Source: Haemophilus paracuniculus (GTDB lineage Bacteria; Pseudomonadota; Gammaproteobacteria; Enterobacterales; Pasteurellaceae). From it: DNA of 54,670 nt. Made by a program: the position numbers and the translations under genes. Position 1 is the first letter of the stretch, and each line of letters starts with the position of its first letter. The stretch spans positions 33,987-88,656 of the forward strand of contig NZ_MUYA01000018.1 in assembly GCF_002015115.1 (NCBI RefSeq), written 5' to 3'. Below are positions 22,942 through 33,531 of this stretch, one piece after another. A model generated the notes under the pieces. It was not told the DNA's origin and did not search any database. It worked only from the letters and a program-made list of their open reading frames with translations.

Positions 22942-24132
22942 TTATTCACTCTCTTTCTGATAACAAAGCCAATAATAAACTACAAAGGCGGTTAGGGTGC
23001 AGAGTGCCATTGCGTAAAGCATCGGGCGTTCGCTGGTAATCGCAATATAAGAAAGCCCACCGCCGACTAATGAGCCGATGCCGAAACGCGCTGTGCCAGC
23101 CACTGCGTTTGCTGTGCCTGCCATTTGGGGGTAGCGGTCTAAAATGGCGGCTGAGGCGTTGCTGCCAATGGTGGAAATCATTCCCACGTAAAATGGGATC
23201 CCTAACGCCATTGACCAAAAGCCAAGTTGGAAGGTGGCGGAAATCGCGAGCCAAATGCCCGCCAGAAGTTGGATCAACAAACCAAATCGCAACATTTTTT
23301 CCGAGCCGTAAACGCTGATTAAACGCCCGTTGATCGCCGTCATCGTTACCATTACCAAAATGTTCATAATGAAGAAGTAGCCGAAATTCTCTTGCGATAC
23401 GCCATAAAGCCCGATATAGACGATTGAGCCTGAGGTAAGGAAACAGAACATTCCTGCGAAACTTAATCCGCCGATCAGCACATAGCCGAGGGTGGCTTTG
23501 TGGGAAAGTAATTCGCCGAAATTTTTCAGCACCTTGCCAAAACTGAGGGGAAGTCGCTTTTCTTTGGCGAGGGTTTCGGGGATTTTCCAACTGATTAGCA
23601 CCGCACAAAGCCCGCCCATTAGCACAAGGGCGTAGAAAATGGCGTGCCAGTGAAACCATTTGGCGAGGTGTCCGCCCACAATCGGGGCGACAAGCGGTGC
23701 GATCATTGAAATGATCATAATCATCGACATCATTTGGGCGAAGCGGTTGCGGTCGAACAGATCTCGCACCAATGCCCCTAACACCACCGCAGGGGCAGCC
23801 CCGCAAATGCCTTGAATGAGGCGTAGAACGTAGAAATTTTCAATGTTCATCACGGTGGTCAAGAAAAATGCCGCCACCGCCGAGCCAACTAGCCCGATTA
23901 AAATCACGGGTTTGCGTCCGAAGCTATCGGCAATCGGGCCCCACGCCAACTGCCCCACCGCAAAGCCTAGGGTAAAAATCGCCAAAGTCGCTTGTACGCT
24001 CTCTTGGCTGACGTTGAGATCTTTGGCGATATCCAAAAAAGAGGGCAGATACATATCAATCGCCAAGGGCGGCAACATCGCCAAAATGCCTAAGATAATG
24101 ATAAAACTCGGTTTAAATTTTGTTTCGCTCAT
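22942..24132 (-). CDS. bcr: Bcr/CflA-family multidrug efflux transporter
   Basis: Bcr-type major facilitator transporters export drugs (bicyclomycin, chloramphenicol, sulfonamides) by proton antiport across the inner membrane. The 396-residue protein has 12 hydrophobic segments and starts with the family segment LAIDMYLPSFLDIAK. The MFS motif A, GPIADSFGRKPVILIGL, lies between TM2 and TM3 and drug/H+ antiporter motif C-like APLVAPIVGGHL in TM5. It overlaps rsuA by 4 bases (ATGA), and this rsuA-bcr pairing is also found in Haemophilus. The actual substrate cannot be told from sequence. Confidence 0.9.
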   Translation of the reverse strand: MSETKFKPSFIIILGILAMLPPLAIDMYLPSFLDIAKDLNVSQESVQATLAIFTLGFAVGQLAWGPIADSFGRKPVILIGLVGSAVAAFFLTTVMNIENFYVLRLIQGICGAAPAVVLGALVRDLFDRNRFAQMMSMIMIISMIAPLVAPIVGGHLAKWFHWHAIFYALVLMGGLCAVLISWKIPETLAKEKRLPLSFGKVLKNFGELLSHKATLGYVLIGGLSFAGMFCFLTSGSIVYIGLYGVSQENFGYFFIMNILVMVTMTAINGRLISVYGSEKMLRFGLLIQLLAGIWLAISATFQLGFWSMALGIPFYVGMISTIGSNASAAILDRYPQMAGTANAVAGTARFGIGSLVGGGLSYIAITSERPMLYAMALCTLTAFVVYYWLCYQKESE

Positions 24133-24824
24133 CAGAAATTTTTGACCTCATCTTCGGTGAGCGGACGAAACTCGCCCTCGCCCAAACTTTCATCAAGCAC
24201 CACATCGCCAATCCGCCAGCGGTGCAACGCCACCACTTTATTGCCTAACGCCGCAAACATCCGCTTGACTTGATGATAACGCCCCTCGCTAATGGTTAAA
24301 TTGACGTTGTAATCGTCCAAAATTTCAAGGGTGGCGGGCAGGGTTGGCTCGCGTTCGCCGCGTAATAAAATCCCCTCGGCAAATTTTTCTGCGTAAAAAT
24401 CTTCCACGGGATCAGCAAGGGTAACGAGGTAGGTTTTCTCGCAATGATGTTTGGGCGAAGTAATGCGGTGCGACCATTGCCCGTCATCGGTGAGCAGCAC
24501 CAAGCCCGTGGTGTCCACGTCCAGCCGCCCTGCACAATGCAATTTGCTCATCAGTGGATAATCGAAAAATTGAAAGACGGTTGGATAATCGCCGTCATCG
24601 TGCGAGCAAACGTAGCCTTGTGGCTTGTAGAGCATAAAATACTGCCCCTCGTCTAACCACGCCAACGGCTCGCCCTCGTAGCAAATCTGATCTTCGGGGG
24701 AAATTTTGCACGCCCCGTTTTTTTCCACCTCGCCATTGACGGTAACCACCCCACTTTTGAGGATTTTGCCCGCTTGCGAACGGGTTAAGCCCGTATTTTC
24801 GGCAATAAATTTATCTAAACGCAT
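24132..24824 (-). CDS. rsuA: 16S rRNA pseudouridine(516) synthase RsuA
   Basis: RsuA isomerises U516 of 16S rRNA to pseudouridine. The 230-residue protein has an N-terminal S4 RNA-binding domain ([18 protein letters not shown]), then the catalytic domain with [18 protein letters not shown], Asp102 being the expected catalytic residue. [19 protein letters not shown] follows later. Length matches E. coli RsuA (231). It is the first gene of the unit with bcr. Confidence 0.95.
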   Translation of the reverse strand: MRLDKFIAENTGLTRSQAGKILKSGVVTVNGEVEKNGACKISPEDQICYEGEPLAWLDEGQYFMLYKPQGYVCSHDDGDYPTVFQFFDYPLMSKLHCAGRLDVDTTGLVLLTDDGQWSHRITSPKHHCEKTYLVTLADPVEDFYAEKFAEGILLRGEREPTLPATLEILDDYNVNLTISEGRYHQVKRMFAALGNKVVALHRWRIGDVVLDESLGEGEFRPLTEDEVKNF

Positions 24825-24905
24825 AGGATTTCATTCTTCAAAAAAAGTGGGGCATTATACCCCCAAACTGAGTAGGGCGGTGCAGAAATTTTAATTGCAT
24901 TTTTT

Positions 24906-24919
24906 TTGATTTAGATTAA
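24906..24919 (+). promoter_or_regulatory. Candidate FNR box upstream of sodA
   Basis: TTGATTTAGATTAA matches TTGAT-N4-ATCAA at 9 of 10 positions, 80 bases before the sodA ATG and about 30 bases upstream of a TATATT (24950-24955). FNR represses sodA anaerobically in E. coli; the same logic is inferred here. Confidence 0.45.
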
Positions 24920-24998
24920 AGAAATGATGATTTTTATCCGCTTTTTTGCTATATTTGCCCCGTTTTTAACCCGTCATTTCTAATAAGAGGAAATAAAA

Positions 24999-25643
<645 letters not shown>

Positions 25644-25666
25644 TCCGTTCTAACCCAAAAACAAGC

Positions 25667-25708
25667 GGGCAGATTCACGAAAATTTCGTGAATCTGCCCT
25701 CTTTATTT
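25667..25708 (+). terminator. Rho-independent terminator after sodA
   Basis: A 33-base near-perfect palindrome: GGGCAGATTCACGAAA and TTTCGTGAATCTGCCC with a minimal loop, followed by TCTTTATTT. It is one of the longest stems in the window. Confidence 0.85.
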
Positions 25709-25785
25709 AGGGGAGCAAATTTTTCAAAAATCCATCCCTTGCAATCCCCAAAAACCTCGCTATGATCGCCCTTTCTTTTTGATTT

Positions 25786-26585
25786 ATGGAAAGCAAAATG
25801 TCAGAACAAATCCCTTTTGAACAACCCTCATTATTTAAAACGCTGAAACAAATTAGCCTCAAACATCGCAAAAAATTGCTGGCGACTTTTGCGTTGGTGG
25901 CGGCGGAAAATATTTTGTTGCTGGTTTATCCTGTGATTGCCAGTTTTGCCGTCAATGCAGTGATTGAGGGCAATTTGTGGTTGGCGTTGAGTTACGCTTT
26001 GCTGGTGCTGATTATTTGGCTGGTCGGCTCAATGCGGCGGGCGGTAGACACCCGTGCTTTCGCTCGCATTTACGCTGATCTTGCAGTGCCTGTCATTCTC
26101 GACCAACGCCTCAAAGGTTCAACCTCAACGGCGGCGGCTCGGCGATAATGTTGCTCACGATTGAATTTTGGTCGGGCGTGGTGGCGGTGGCGATTTTTAT
26201 CGTGTTTGGCTTTTTGTTGCCGAAATATGTGCAAACCAACGACAGCCTTTACTTCAAACTCAACAATCGCCTTGAAAAAGAGGTAGACGTGATCGAACGT
26301 GCCAAAAATCAAGAGCTGTTCAAGCATTACGATTTGCTCTCGCAACTGCGGATCAAAATTTCCAACCGAGAAGCATTCGGCTTTCTGGCAGTAGGCGTGG
26401 CAATGTGCCTGCTGTTCGGCGTTACCCTCAGCGTTTTAACCCTCAACGGCTACGGCAGTGCAGGGCATATTTACGCCGTGATCACCTATATGTGGACATT
26501 CGGTTTCAGCCTTGATGACGCCCCTCGCCTTGTAGAAGAATTTTCTAAACTTAAAGACATTGGGCAGCGGGTGAATGTGAAATAG
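25786..26585 (+). pseudogene. ABC-type six-transmembrane-domain protein gene, disrupted by an internal deletion
   Basis: The two open segments, 25786-26148 and 26148-26585, read as parts of one ABC exporter transmembrane domain without a nucleotide-binding domain. The first has LLATFALVAAENILLLVYPV and ends QRLKGSTSTAAARR; the second, in another frame, begins GGSAIMLLTIEFWSG and runs to LEEFSKLKDIGQRVNVK-like residues. The stretch normally linking these helices (about 25-35 residues) is missing at the sequence GGCGGCGGCTCGGCG near 26135-26145, and the frame changes there. A deletion between short GGCGGCTCG repeats would explain both. The start may be the ATG at 25798, 4 bases after GGAAAG. 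Confidence 0.7.
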
Positions 26586-26630
26586 CAAGGGGTAGGATAT
26601 GGAAAAATTTTGTGAAATCCCACCCCTTGC
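26585..26630. repeat. Inverted pair of variant uptake-like sequences
   Basis: GCAAGGGGTAGGAT (26585-26598) faces ATCCCACCCCTTGC (26617-26630), starting at the stop codon of the broken ABC gene. Both cores are AAGGGGT. Probable terminator hairpin. Confidence 0.65.
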
Positions 26631-26718
26631 CACCGCTTTTTATAAAATCTTCGTGCGTTACAAGCGATTTCCGCTTAAAATTCGTATCTTTCAACCCTCA
26701 ATTAAGGAACTTTGATTT

Positions 26719-27309
26719 ATGAAAAAATGGTTAGTGATTGCGATTATTGCCGTGGTGGCGATTTTCGGCGGTATTACGTTAAAAAATAGCTACAACGAGT
26801 TAGTGAAAGCGGAAGAGGACATCAATTCCGTGTGGGCGAATGTGGAATCGGCGTATCAACGCCGTGCGGATTTAATTCCAAACCTTGTTAATACGGTAAA
26901 AGGTCAGGCGAACTTTGAGAAAGAGACGCTCACTTCGGTAATGGAAGCCCGTGCCAAAGCAACGCAAACCACGATTGACCCGAGCAACGCCACCGAAGAA
27001 GAGATGGCGAAATTCCAACAGGCTCAACAAGGGGTTAATTCGGCTCTCGCTCGTTTATTGGTGTCGGTGGAAAAATACCCAGAGTTGAAAGCTCACGAGG
27101 GCTTTTTGAATTTGCAAGCTCAACTGGAAGGCACGGAAAACCGCATTAACGTGGAACGCAACATTTTCAACGGGGCGGTGAAAGAGTACAACAAGCAAGT
27201 GCGTCAATTCCCAACGTCGTTGGCGGCAAAAATTCTTGGCTTCAAAGCGAAACCACAATTTAAAGCGGACGCTGGCGCTGAAAAAGCACCAACGGTAAAC
27301 TTTAACTAA
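26719..27309 (+). CDS. lemA: LemA family protein
   Basis: LemA proteins are small membrane-anchored helical proteins of uncertain function, often next to TPM-domain genes. The 196 residues have one N-terminal membrane span (about 4-20, WLVIAIIAVVAIFGGI), then the conserved YNELVKAEEDINSVWANVESAYQRRADLIPNLVNTVKG region and a C-terminal helical bundle with NFN at the end. AAGGAAC precedes the ATG. Two TPM-domain genes follow on the same strand (44-base gap, then a 4-base overlap), so the three probably form an operon and a complex. Confidence 0.92.
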   Translation: MKKWLVIAIIAVVAIFGGITLKNSYNELVKAEEDINSVWANVESAYQRRADLIPNLVNTVKGQANFEKETLTSVMEARAKATQTTIDPSNATEEEMAKFQQAQQGVNSALARLLVSVEKYPELKAHEGFLNLQAQLEGTENRINVERNIFNGAVKEYNKQVRQFPTSLAAKILGFKAKPQFKADAGAEKAPTVNFN

Positions 27310-27353
27310 GATCGAATGGATAGTGTTACCACTATCCATATTTCGAGGGATTT

Positions 27354-27809
27354 ATGGGATTATTCGATTTCCTATCTCGCAAATTGCCTGTCGATACCAA
27401 GCAGATCGAGCAGGCGATTGCCCATTTGGAACAGCAAACTTCGGCGGAATTACGCGTAGTGGTGGAACGCAAAGCCAAAAATTCGGCGAATCTCACCGCT
27501 TTACAGCGTGCCGAGCAGCTTTTTGATGAACTTAAAATGCGAGAAACCGCTGAACGCAACGGGGTGCTGATTTATCTTTCGTTCAAACCGCACTATGTGG
27601 CGGTGGTGGGCGATGAGGGGATTCATCAAAAAGTGGGCGAGGCGTTTTGGCAATCCGTTTACCAAGCGATGAAAAACCATTGCCAAGCGGGGCAATATAC
27701 CCAAGCGATCTGCGAGGGGATTAAGCAGGTGGAACAGCAACTTGCGATTTACTTCCCGATTCAGCCTGATGATGTGAATGAATTGCCAAATGAGGTGATC
27801 GTCAAATGA
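27354..27809 (+). CDS. TPM-domain protein (cytoplasmic type)
   Basis: The TPM (YgcG) domain is an acidic three-layer fold of uncertain function; plant TLP18.3 with this fold has phosphatase activity and takes part in photosystem repair. This 151-residue copy lacks a signal peptide: it begins MGLFDFLSRKLPVD, then the domain TSAELRVVVERKAK...AERNGVLIYLSFKPHYVAVVGDEGIHQKV. It sits between lemA and a secreted TPM protein, with a 4-base overlap with the latter. The pairing of one cytoplasmic and one exported TPM protein with LemA is a known gene neighbourhood. Confidence 0.85.
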   Translation: MGLFDFLSRKLPVDTKQIEQAIAHLEQQTSAELRVVVERKAKNSANLTALQRAEQLFDELKMRETAERNGVLIYLSFKPHYVAVVGDEGIHQKVGEAFWQSVYQAMKNHCQAGQYTQAICEGIKQVEQQLAIYFPIQPDDVNELPNEVIVK

Positions 27810-28609
27810 TCAAAAACCTTGTAAACCGTGTTTGGATTGGACTATTGGCGTTGTTAGTCAGCCTTTCGGCGTGGGCGAATTACCCCGAGCCACCGAATCC
27901 GTTCTACTACGTTACCGATTACACCAACACCCTGACCCAAGAAGAGTGGCGAACCCTCGAAAATGCGTTAATCGAAAATCGCTCAAAAACCAGCTCGCAA
28001 ATTGCGGTGGTGATTGTACCGACCACCAACGGCGAGGAAGTTTCTAGCTATTCGTTCAATTTATTCAATAAATGGGGCATTGGGCGGAAAAAAGAGAACA
28101 ACGGCGTGCTGTTGCTAATCGCCAAAAATGATCGCAAACTTTTTATCGCCACGGGGCGAGGCTTAGAGGGTGCGTTGCCCGATGCGATTGCATCAAGCAT
28201 TATCCGCAATGAAATCCGCCCGTTTTTCCAACAAGGCTTGTATGCTGAGGGCATCGCCAAAGGCTTATCGGCAATTATGGCGGCAATCAACGGCGAATAC
28301 GCCCCTTACACCAGCTACGGTTTAGACAATGCTCAACCAGAAGAAGAACCCTTTGACGGCTTGTTTTTCTTTATCTTCGCTGGGGTCGTGATTTTCTTAA
28401 TGTTCCGCCCGCGTGGAGGAAAAGACATTTACATCAGCCCAAGTGCCTTAGATCAACTCGGTCAAATAGCCCGCCAATCCCGCCGACACGGTGGCTTTGG
28501 CGGCGGATTCGGCGGTGGTTTTGGTGGGGGCGGAGGCTTCCGAGGTGGCAGCGGCGACAGCTCCGGCGGCGGCAGCTCTGGCGGCGGCGGTGCAGGGGGA
28601 AGTTGGTAG
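27806..28609 (+). CDS. YgcG-family TPM-domain protein with Gly-rich C-terminus
   Basis: A 267-residue protein with a signal peptide (cleavage after LSAWA, about residue 24), a TPM domain from YVTDYTNTLTQEEWRTLE to about 165 with QIAVVIVPTT and NGVLLLIAKNDRKLFIATGRGLEG. One transmembrane helix follows (GLFFFIFAGVVIFLMF, about 185-200), then a basic stretch and a tail made almost only of Gly and Ser with a final Trp. The layout puts the TPM domain in the periplasm and the Gly-rich tail on the other side of the inner membrane. It overlaps the preceding TPM gene by 4 bases. Confidence 0.88.
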   Translation: MIKNLVNRVWIGLLALLVSLSAWANYPEPPNPFYYVTDYTNTLTQEEWRTLENALIENRSKTSSQIAVVIVPTTNGEEVSSYSFNLFNKWGIGRKKENNGVLLLIAKNDRKLFIATGRGLEGALPDAIASSIIRNEIRPFFQQGLYAEGIAKGLSAIMAAINGEYAPYTSYGLDNAQPEEEPFDGLFFFIFAGVVIFLMFRPRGGKDIYISPSALDQLGQIARQSRRHGGFGGGFGGGFGGGGGFRGGSGDSSGGGSSGGGGAGGSW

Positions 28610-28613
28610 CTTT

Positions 28614-28744
28614 GCAAGGGGTAGGATTTTAGAAAATTTTGCCCCCTATCCCCTGCTACGCAGGGTACTTCCCCTATAAACGAGGAAATGCCAAAAAGGA
28701 CGCCAGCGTGGCGTCCCTACCGTAGGGTCGCAATGCTTGCGAGC
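28614..28744 (+). repeat. Repeat cluster: variant uptake sequence, family E copy 2 and family B copy 2
   Basis: GCAAGGGGTAGGATTTT (28614-28630) is followed by the family E unit (28641-28692) containing CCCTGCTACGCAGGG, which matches the reverse complement of 13895-13946. Next come GGACGCCA/TGGCGTCC (28698-28716) and GGGTCGCAA/TTGCGAGCC (28723-28743), the family B units. A canonical GCAAGCGGTAGGATTTT follows near 28769. No gene lies in 28610-28827. Confidence 0.7.
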
Positions 28745-28827
28745 CAAAGGGGCAAAACTTTCAAAAGCAAGCGGTAGGATTTTAGAAAAATTTCCTTGAT
28801 CCCCACAATCAAACCCAAGAGGAAAAT

Positions 28828-29205
28828 ATGGAATATCAATTTACTCACACAATGCACGGCGTGATGACCAAATGTTCAATGGATCACGAAGCCTTCGCCC
28901 GTTGGATCAACACCGAAATCAGCGAAAACCCAATCCAACTCGCCACCATTTTCGAGAAAATCGCCCTCTGCAAAAAATCCACCGCCAGCGATTATGAATG
29001 GATTTTTGAGGGCAGAGAATACAGCCTCTACCTCAACGCTGATGAAGTAATGGTAAAGGCAAACCATTTGGAAGATGTCTTCGATGAAGAAAGTTTGGAA
29101 GAGGGTTTTAGCTTTTACGACCAAGAAAGCATAGCCTTTTGTGGCTTAGAAGATTTTGAAGCGTTTTTGACCGCTTACCAGAAATTTAGTCAGACTTATC
29201 ACTAA
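28828..29205 (+). CDS. yacL: UPF0231 family protein YacL
   Basis: A 125-residue acidic protein matching E. coli YacL along its length: [30 protein letters not shown] at the start aligns with the enteric MDYEFLRDITGVVKVRMSM, then [20 protein letters not shown] and [19 protein letters not shown]. Function is unknown in any organism. AAGAGGAAAA precedes the ATG. It stands alone, converging with parE across a shared terminator. Confidence 0.9.
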   Translation: MEYQFTHTMHGVMTKCSMDHEAFARWINTEISENPIQLATIFEKIALCKKSTASDYEWIFEGREYSLYLNADEVMVKANHLEDVFDEESLEEGFSFYDQESIAFCGLEDFEAFLTAYQKFSQTYH

Positions 29206-29214
29206 GTTTAAATT

Positions 29215-29241
29215 TGCCCCTTAAATTAAGGGGCATTTTAT
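29215..29241. terminator. Bidirectional terminator between yacL and parE
   Basis: TGCCCCTTA, loop AAT, TAAGGGGCA, with TTTTATTTT on the plus side. The minus-strand side has a weaker AAATTTAAA context. Serves yacL certainly and possibly parE. Confidence 0.8.
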
Positions 29242-29248
29242 TTTGATT

Positions 29249-31162
29249 TTAAACACTCAAATCAGCCTGATCGCCTCTGGCTTCTAGCCACGATTTGCGG
29301 TCTTTTGAGCGTTTGTCGTTCATTAGCATATCCATTAGCTCAAAGGTGGACACTTCGTCCTCTTGGTCGAGTTCTTCGTTAAAGGTCAGTTGCACCAAAC
29401 GGCGGGTGTTGGGGTTCATTGTGGTTTCCCGCAGTTGGTCGGCGTTCATTTCGCCTAAGCCTTTAAAGCGTTGCACATCGGGCGTGCCTTTTTTCTTTTT
29501 GGCGAGTTGGGCGAGAATGCGATCCTTGTCCGCTTCATCAAGGGCGTAGTGGATTTCATCTTTGCCGAAATCGATCCGATAGAGCGGTGGCATTGCCACA
29601 TACACTCTGCCCGTTTTGACGAGGGCAGGGAAATGGCGTAGGAACAAGGCACAAAGCAGGGTGGCGATGTGCAAGCCGTCCGAATCCGCATCGGCAAGAA
29701 TACAGACTTTGCCGTAGCGAATTTGGCTTAAATCATCATTGTCGGGGTCAATCCCCATTGCAATCGCGATGTTATGCACCTCTTCCGAAGAAAGTACCTG
29801 TTGAGACGGGTCTCCCCAAGTGTTTTTGATTTTGCCTCGCAACGGCAAAATCGCTTGGAAATCTTTATCGCGAGCTTTTTTCGCCGTGCCGCCTGCGGAA
29901 TCCCCCTCAACCAAAAATAGTTCGGTGCGGGTGGTGTCTTGCGAGGTGCAGTCGGATAATTTCCCAGGTAATGCTGGCCCGTTTACCACTTTTTTTCGCA
30001 CCACTTTTTGTTCCGATTCTAACCGCTTTTGGGCGGAACTGATCGCCATTTCAGCGAGCTGTTTGGCGGTGTCGAGGTTTTCGTTCAGCCATAAAATAAA
30101 GGTGTCTTTAATGGTGCTTTCCACATAGCCAGAGGCTTGGCGAGAGGATAACCGCTCTTTGGTTTGCCCTGCAAATTGTGGTTCTTGCATTTTTAGGGAT
30201 AGCACATAACAGCAGTGCGACCACACATCATCGGCGGTTAATTTCACCCCTTTCGGCAGTAATTTTTGGGTGTCGCAAAATTCGTCCATTGCTTTGAACA
30301 AGCCCGAACGCAAGCCATTGACGTGGGTGCCGCCCAAGGTGGTTGGAATCAAGTTTACATAACTTTCGCCGAGCTGCACGCCCCCATTTGGTAGCCAACA
30401 CAACGCCCAGCTTAATGCTTCCGTCTCTTTGGCGATGTTGCCGATAAAAGGCGGATTTGGCAGATAATCGTGTTCGTTAAGGGTTTCGCAGAGGTAGTCG
30501 GTTAAACCGTCTTCGTAATACCAACGGTCTTCCGTGCCGTCAATTTGATTGATAAAGTTGATCGTCAATTTCGGGCAGAGAATCGCTTTGGCACGCAATA
30601 AATGGCGTAAGCGGCTGACCGAAAATTTTGGCGATTCAAAATAGATAGGATTCGGGTAAAAACGGACGGTCGTCCCCGTTTGCTTTTTCGGGCAAGTGCC
30701 GATCACGGTTAATTCTTCGACTTTTTCGCCGTTTTCAAAGGCAATGGTGTAAATTTCGCCGTTGCGTTTTATTTGAATATCCACCCGCTTGGAAAGGGCG
30801 TTTACTACCGAAATCCCCACCCCGTGCAAACCGCCCGAAAAGGTGTAGTTTTTGTTGGAAAATTTACCGCCTGCGTGCAGTTTAGTCAGGATCAATTCCA
30901 CCCCAGACACTTTTTCCGAAGAGTGAATATCCACGGGCATTCCTCGCCCATCATCGATCACTTCGAGAGAATTATCTTTGTGTAAAATCACGTCAATGCG
31001 AGTGGCGTAGCCAGACAATGCTTCATCAACGCTGTTGTCGATCACCTCTTGCCCTAAATGGTTCGGGCGAGTGGTGTCGGTGTACATTCCAGGGCGTTTT
31101 TGGACAGGCTCTAAGCCTTTTAGAACGGTAATTTCATCGGCATCATAACGTTTGGCAGACAT
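29249..31162 (-). CDS. parE: DNA topoisomerase IV subunit B
   Basis: ParE is the ATPase subunit of topoisomerase IV, which with ParC decatenates daughter chromosomes. The 637-residue protein has the GHKL ATPase motifs (EVIDNSVDEALSG with the catalytic Glu and Asn, IDDGRGMPV, GGLHGVGISVVNALS), the transducer domain, and the TOPRIM motifs FLVEGDSAGGTAKKARD and ILADADSDGLHIATL. The PRYKGLGE-equivalent is QRFKGLGEMNADQL. Length is close to ParE (630) rather than GyrB (about 800), and the QKRPGMYTDTTRPNHL segment is ParE-like. parC is not adjacent. Confidence 0.96.
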   Translation of the reverse strand: MSAKRYDADEITVLKGLEPVQKRPGMYTDTTRPNHLGQEVIDNSVDEALSGYATRIDVILHKDNSLEVIDDGRGMPVDIHSSEKVSGVELILTKLHAGGKFSNKNYTFSGGLHGVGISVVNALSKRVDIQIKRNGEIYTIAFENGEKVEELTVIGTCPKKQTGTTVRFYPNPIYFESPKFSVSRLRHLLRAKAILCPKLTINFINQIDGTEDRWYYEDGLTDYLCETLNEHDYLPNPPFIGNIAKETEALSWALCWLPNGGVQLGESYVNLIPTTLGGTHVNGLRSGLFKAMDEFCDTQKLLPKGVKLTADDVWSHCCYVLSLKMQEPQFAGQTKERLSSRQASGYVESTIKDTFILWLNENLDTAKQLAEMAISSAQKRLESEQKVVRKKVVNGPALPGKLSDCTSQDTTRTELFLVEGDSAGGTAKKARDKDFQAILPLRGKIKNTWGDPSQQVLSSEEVHNIAIAMGIDPDNDDLSQIRYGKVCILADADSDGLHIATLLCALFLRHFPALVKTGRVYVAMPPLYRIDFGKDEIHYALDEADKDRILAQLAKKKKGTPDVQRFKGLGEMNADQLRETTMNPNTRRLVQLTFNEELDQEDEVSTFELMDMLMNDKRSKDRKSWLEARGDQADLSV

Positions 31163-31276
31163 CTGTTGCTCTCTTTCTTTTTGCTGTTCTTCAATGTAAA
31201 TAAAAACAGTATTCTAACCCTAATTTTGAGCAAAGGCGAAGAAAAAGCATAAATAAAAATTTTTATTTACAAAGGC

Positions 31277-31303
31277 TTGCGTTTTTTTTTTTTTTTTTAC
31301 AAT
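31277..31303 (+). promoter_or_regulatory. Promoter-like element with a 17-T homopolymer as spacer
   Basis: TTGCGT (31277-31282) and TACAAT (31298-31303) flank a run of 17 T (31282-31298), giving a 15-base spacer. Poly-T tracts of this length slip during replication; gain of two T would give the optimal 17. Matches to sigma70 hexamers are 4/6 and 5/6. A related string, GGCTTGACG-T9-ACAATG, occurs at 11668-11690 with too short a spacer. Confidence 0.45.
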
Positions 31304-31309
31304 GGGTAA

Positions 31310-31407
31310 GTTTATTTTCGGGAAAGTTTCTGATAGTAAACAATCCAAATACTCTAAAAAAAGAAAAACCCTAGTTTAAGGGCTAAATGCAAATTTAGCC
31401 CTTTTTT
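31310..31407 (+). ncRNA. Candidate small RNA between parE and pyrG
   Basis: The stretch begins about 7 bases after the poly-T promoter-like element and ends in a strong plus-strand terminator: AAGGGCTAAAT (31378-31388), loop GCAA, ATTTAGCCCTT (31393-31403) and TTTTTT. It contains no convincing open frame. Neither neighbour explains the terminator, since parE points away on the minus strand and pyrG starts 145 bases further on. A transcript of about 100 nt is inferred, not shown. Confidence 0.4.
31378..31407 (+). terminator. Strong orphan terminator upstream of pyrG
   Basis: Perfect 11-bp stem with 4-base loop and six T. The T run is only on the plus-strand side, so it ends plus-strand transcription in a region with no plus-strand gene ahead of it. 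This supports a short transcript from the 31.28-31.31 kb region. Confidence 0.85.
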
Positions 31408-31456
31408 ATTGCTTTTTTCGCCTCGGCAAGCGGTGGGATTTGGCAAAATTTAATAG

Positions 31457-33190
<1,734 letters not shown>

Positions 33191-33198
33191 GTAAAAGT

Positions 33199-33243
33199 GC
33201 AAGCGGTAGGATTTGATGAAATTTTCAAAATCTTACCGCTTGC
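33199..33243. repeat. Inverted pair of canonical uptake sequences after pyrG
   Basis: GCAAGCGGTAGGATTT (33199-33214) faces AAATCTTACCGCTTGC (33228-33243). Both arms carry the true AAGCGGT core. The hairpin lies 8 bases after pyrG and likely terminates it, the classical paired-uptake-signal arrangement. Confidence 0.75.
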
Positions 33244-33287
33244 TGATTAAGGGCGGATATAAAATTCGCCCTTACATTTTTAATCCT

Positions 33288-33507
33288 TGCTCGAATAAAA
33301 TTCCCCGTCATTTTGCGTTGAGCGGTTTCGTTAATTTCAAGGTCAATTTGTACTGTTTGAGCCTACGCAGTAGGCGAGTTTACAAATTGACCGCAGAAAT
33401 TAGAAACAAGCGAAACAATAGCAAAATGCTCGGGGTCGCCTTTCTTTTGGTTACTTTTCTTTGGCGAAGCAAAGAAAAGTAACAATCTCAAACAAGGGGT
33501 AGGATTT
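33288..33507 (+). repeat. Composite repeat family C, copy 2 (about 220 bp)
   Basis: Nearly identical to 22649-22871 in the same orientation, again ending in CAAGGGGTAGGATTT. The outer arms GGTCAATTTGTA and TACAAATTGACC are the same, but the inner hairpin is GCCTAC/GTAGGC with loop GCA (33361-33375) instead of GCCAGC/GCTGGC. Together with the uptake pair it fills the gene-free 33191-33531. Confidence 0.85.
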
Positions 33508-33531
33508 TTGAAATTTCCTCAAATCCTATTT

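Noticed and set aside
22437..22949. Short open frames at 22437-22625 and 22668-22949
   Set aside because: They run through repeat families B and C; the equivalent frame at 33213-33482 exists only because the repeat is duplicated. No ribosome binding sites and no family resemblance.
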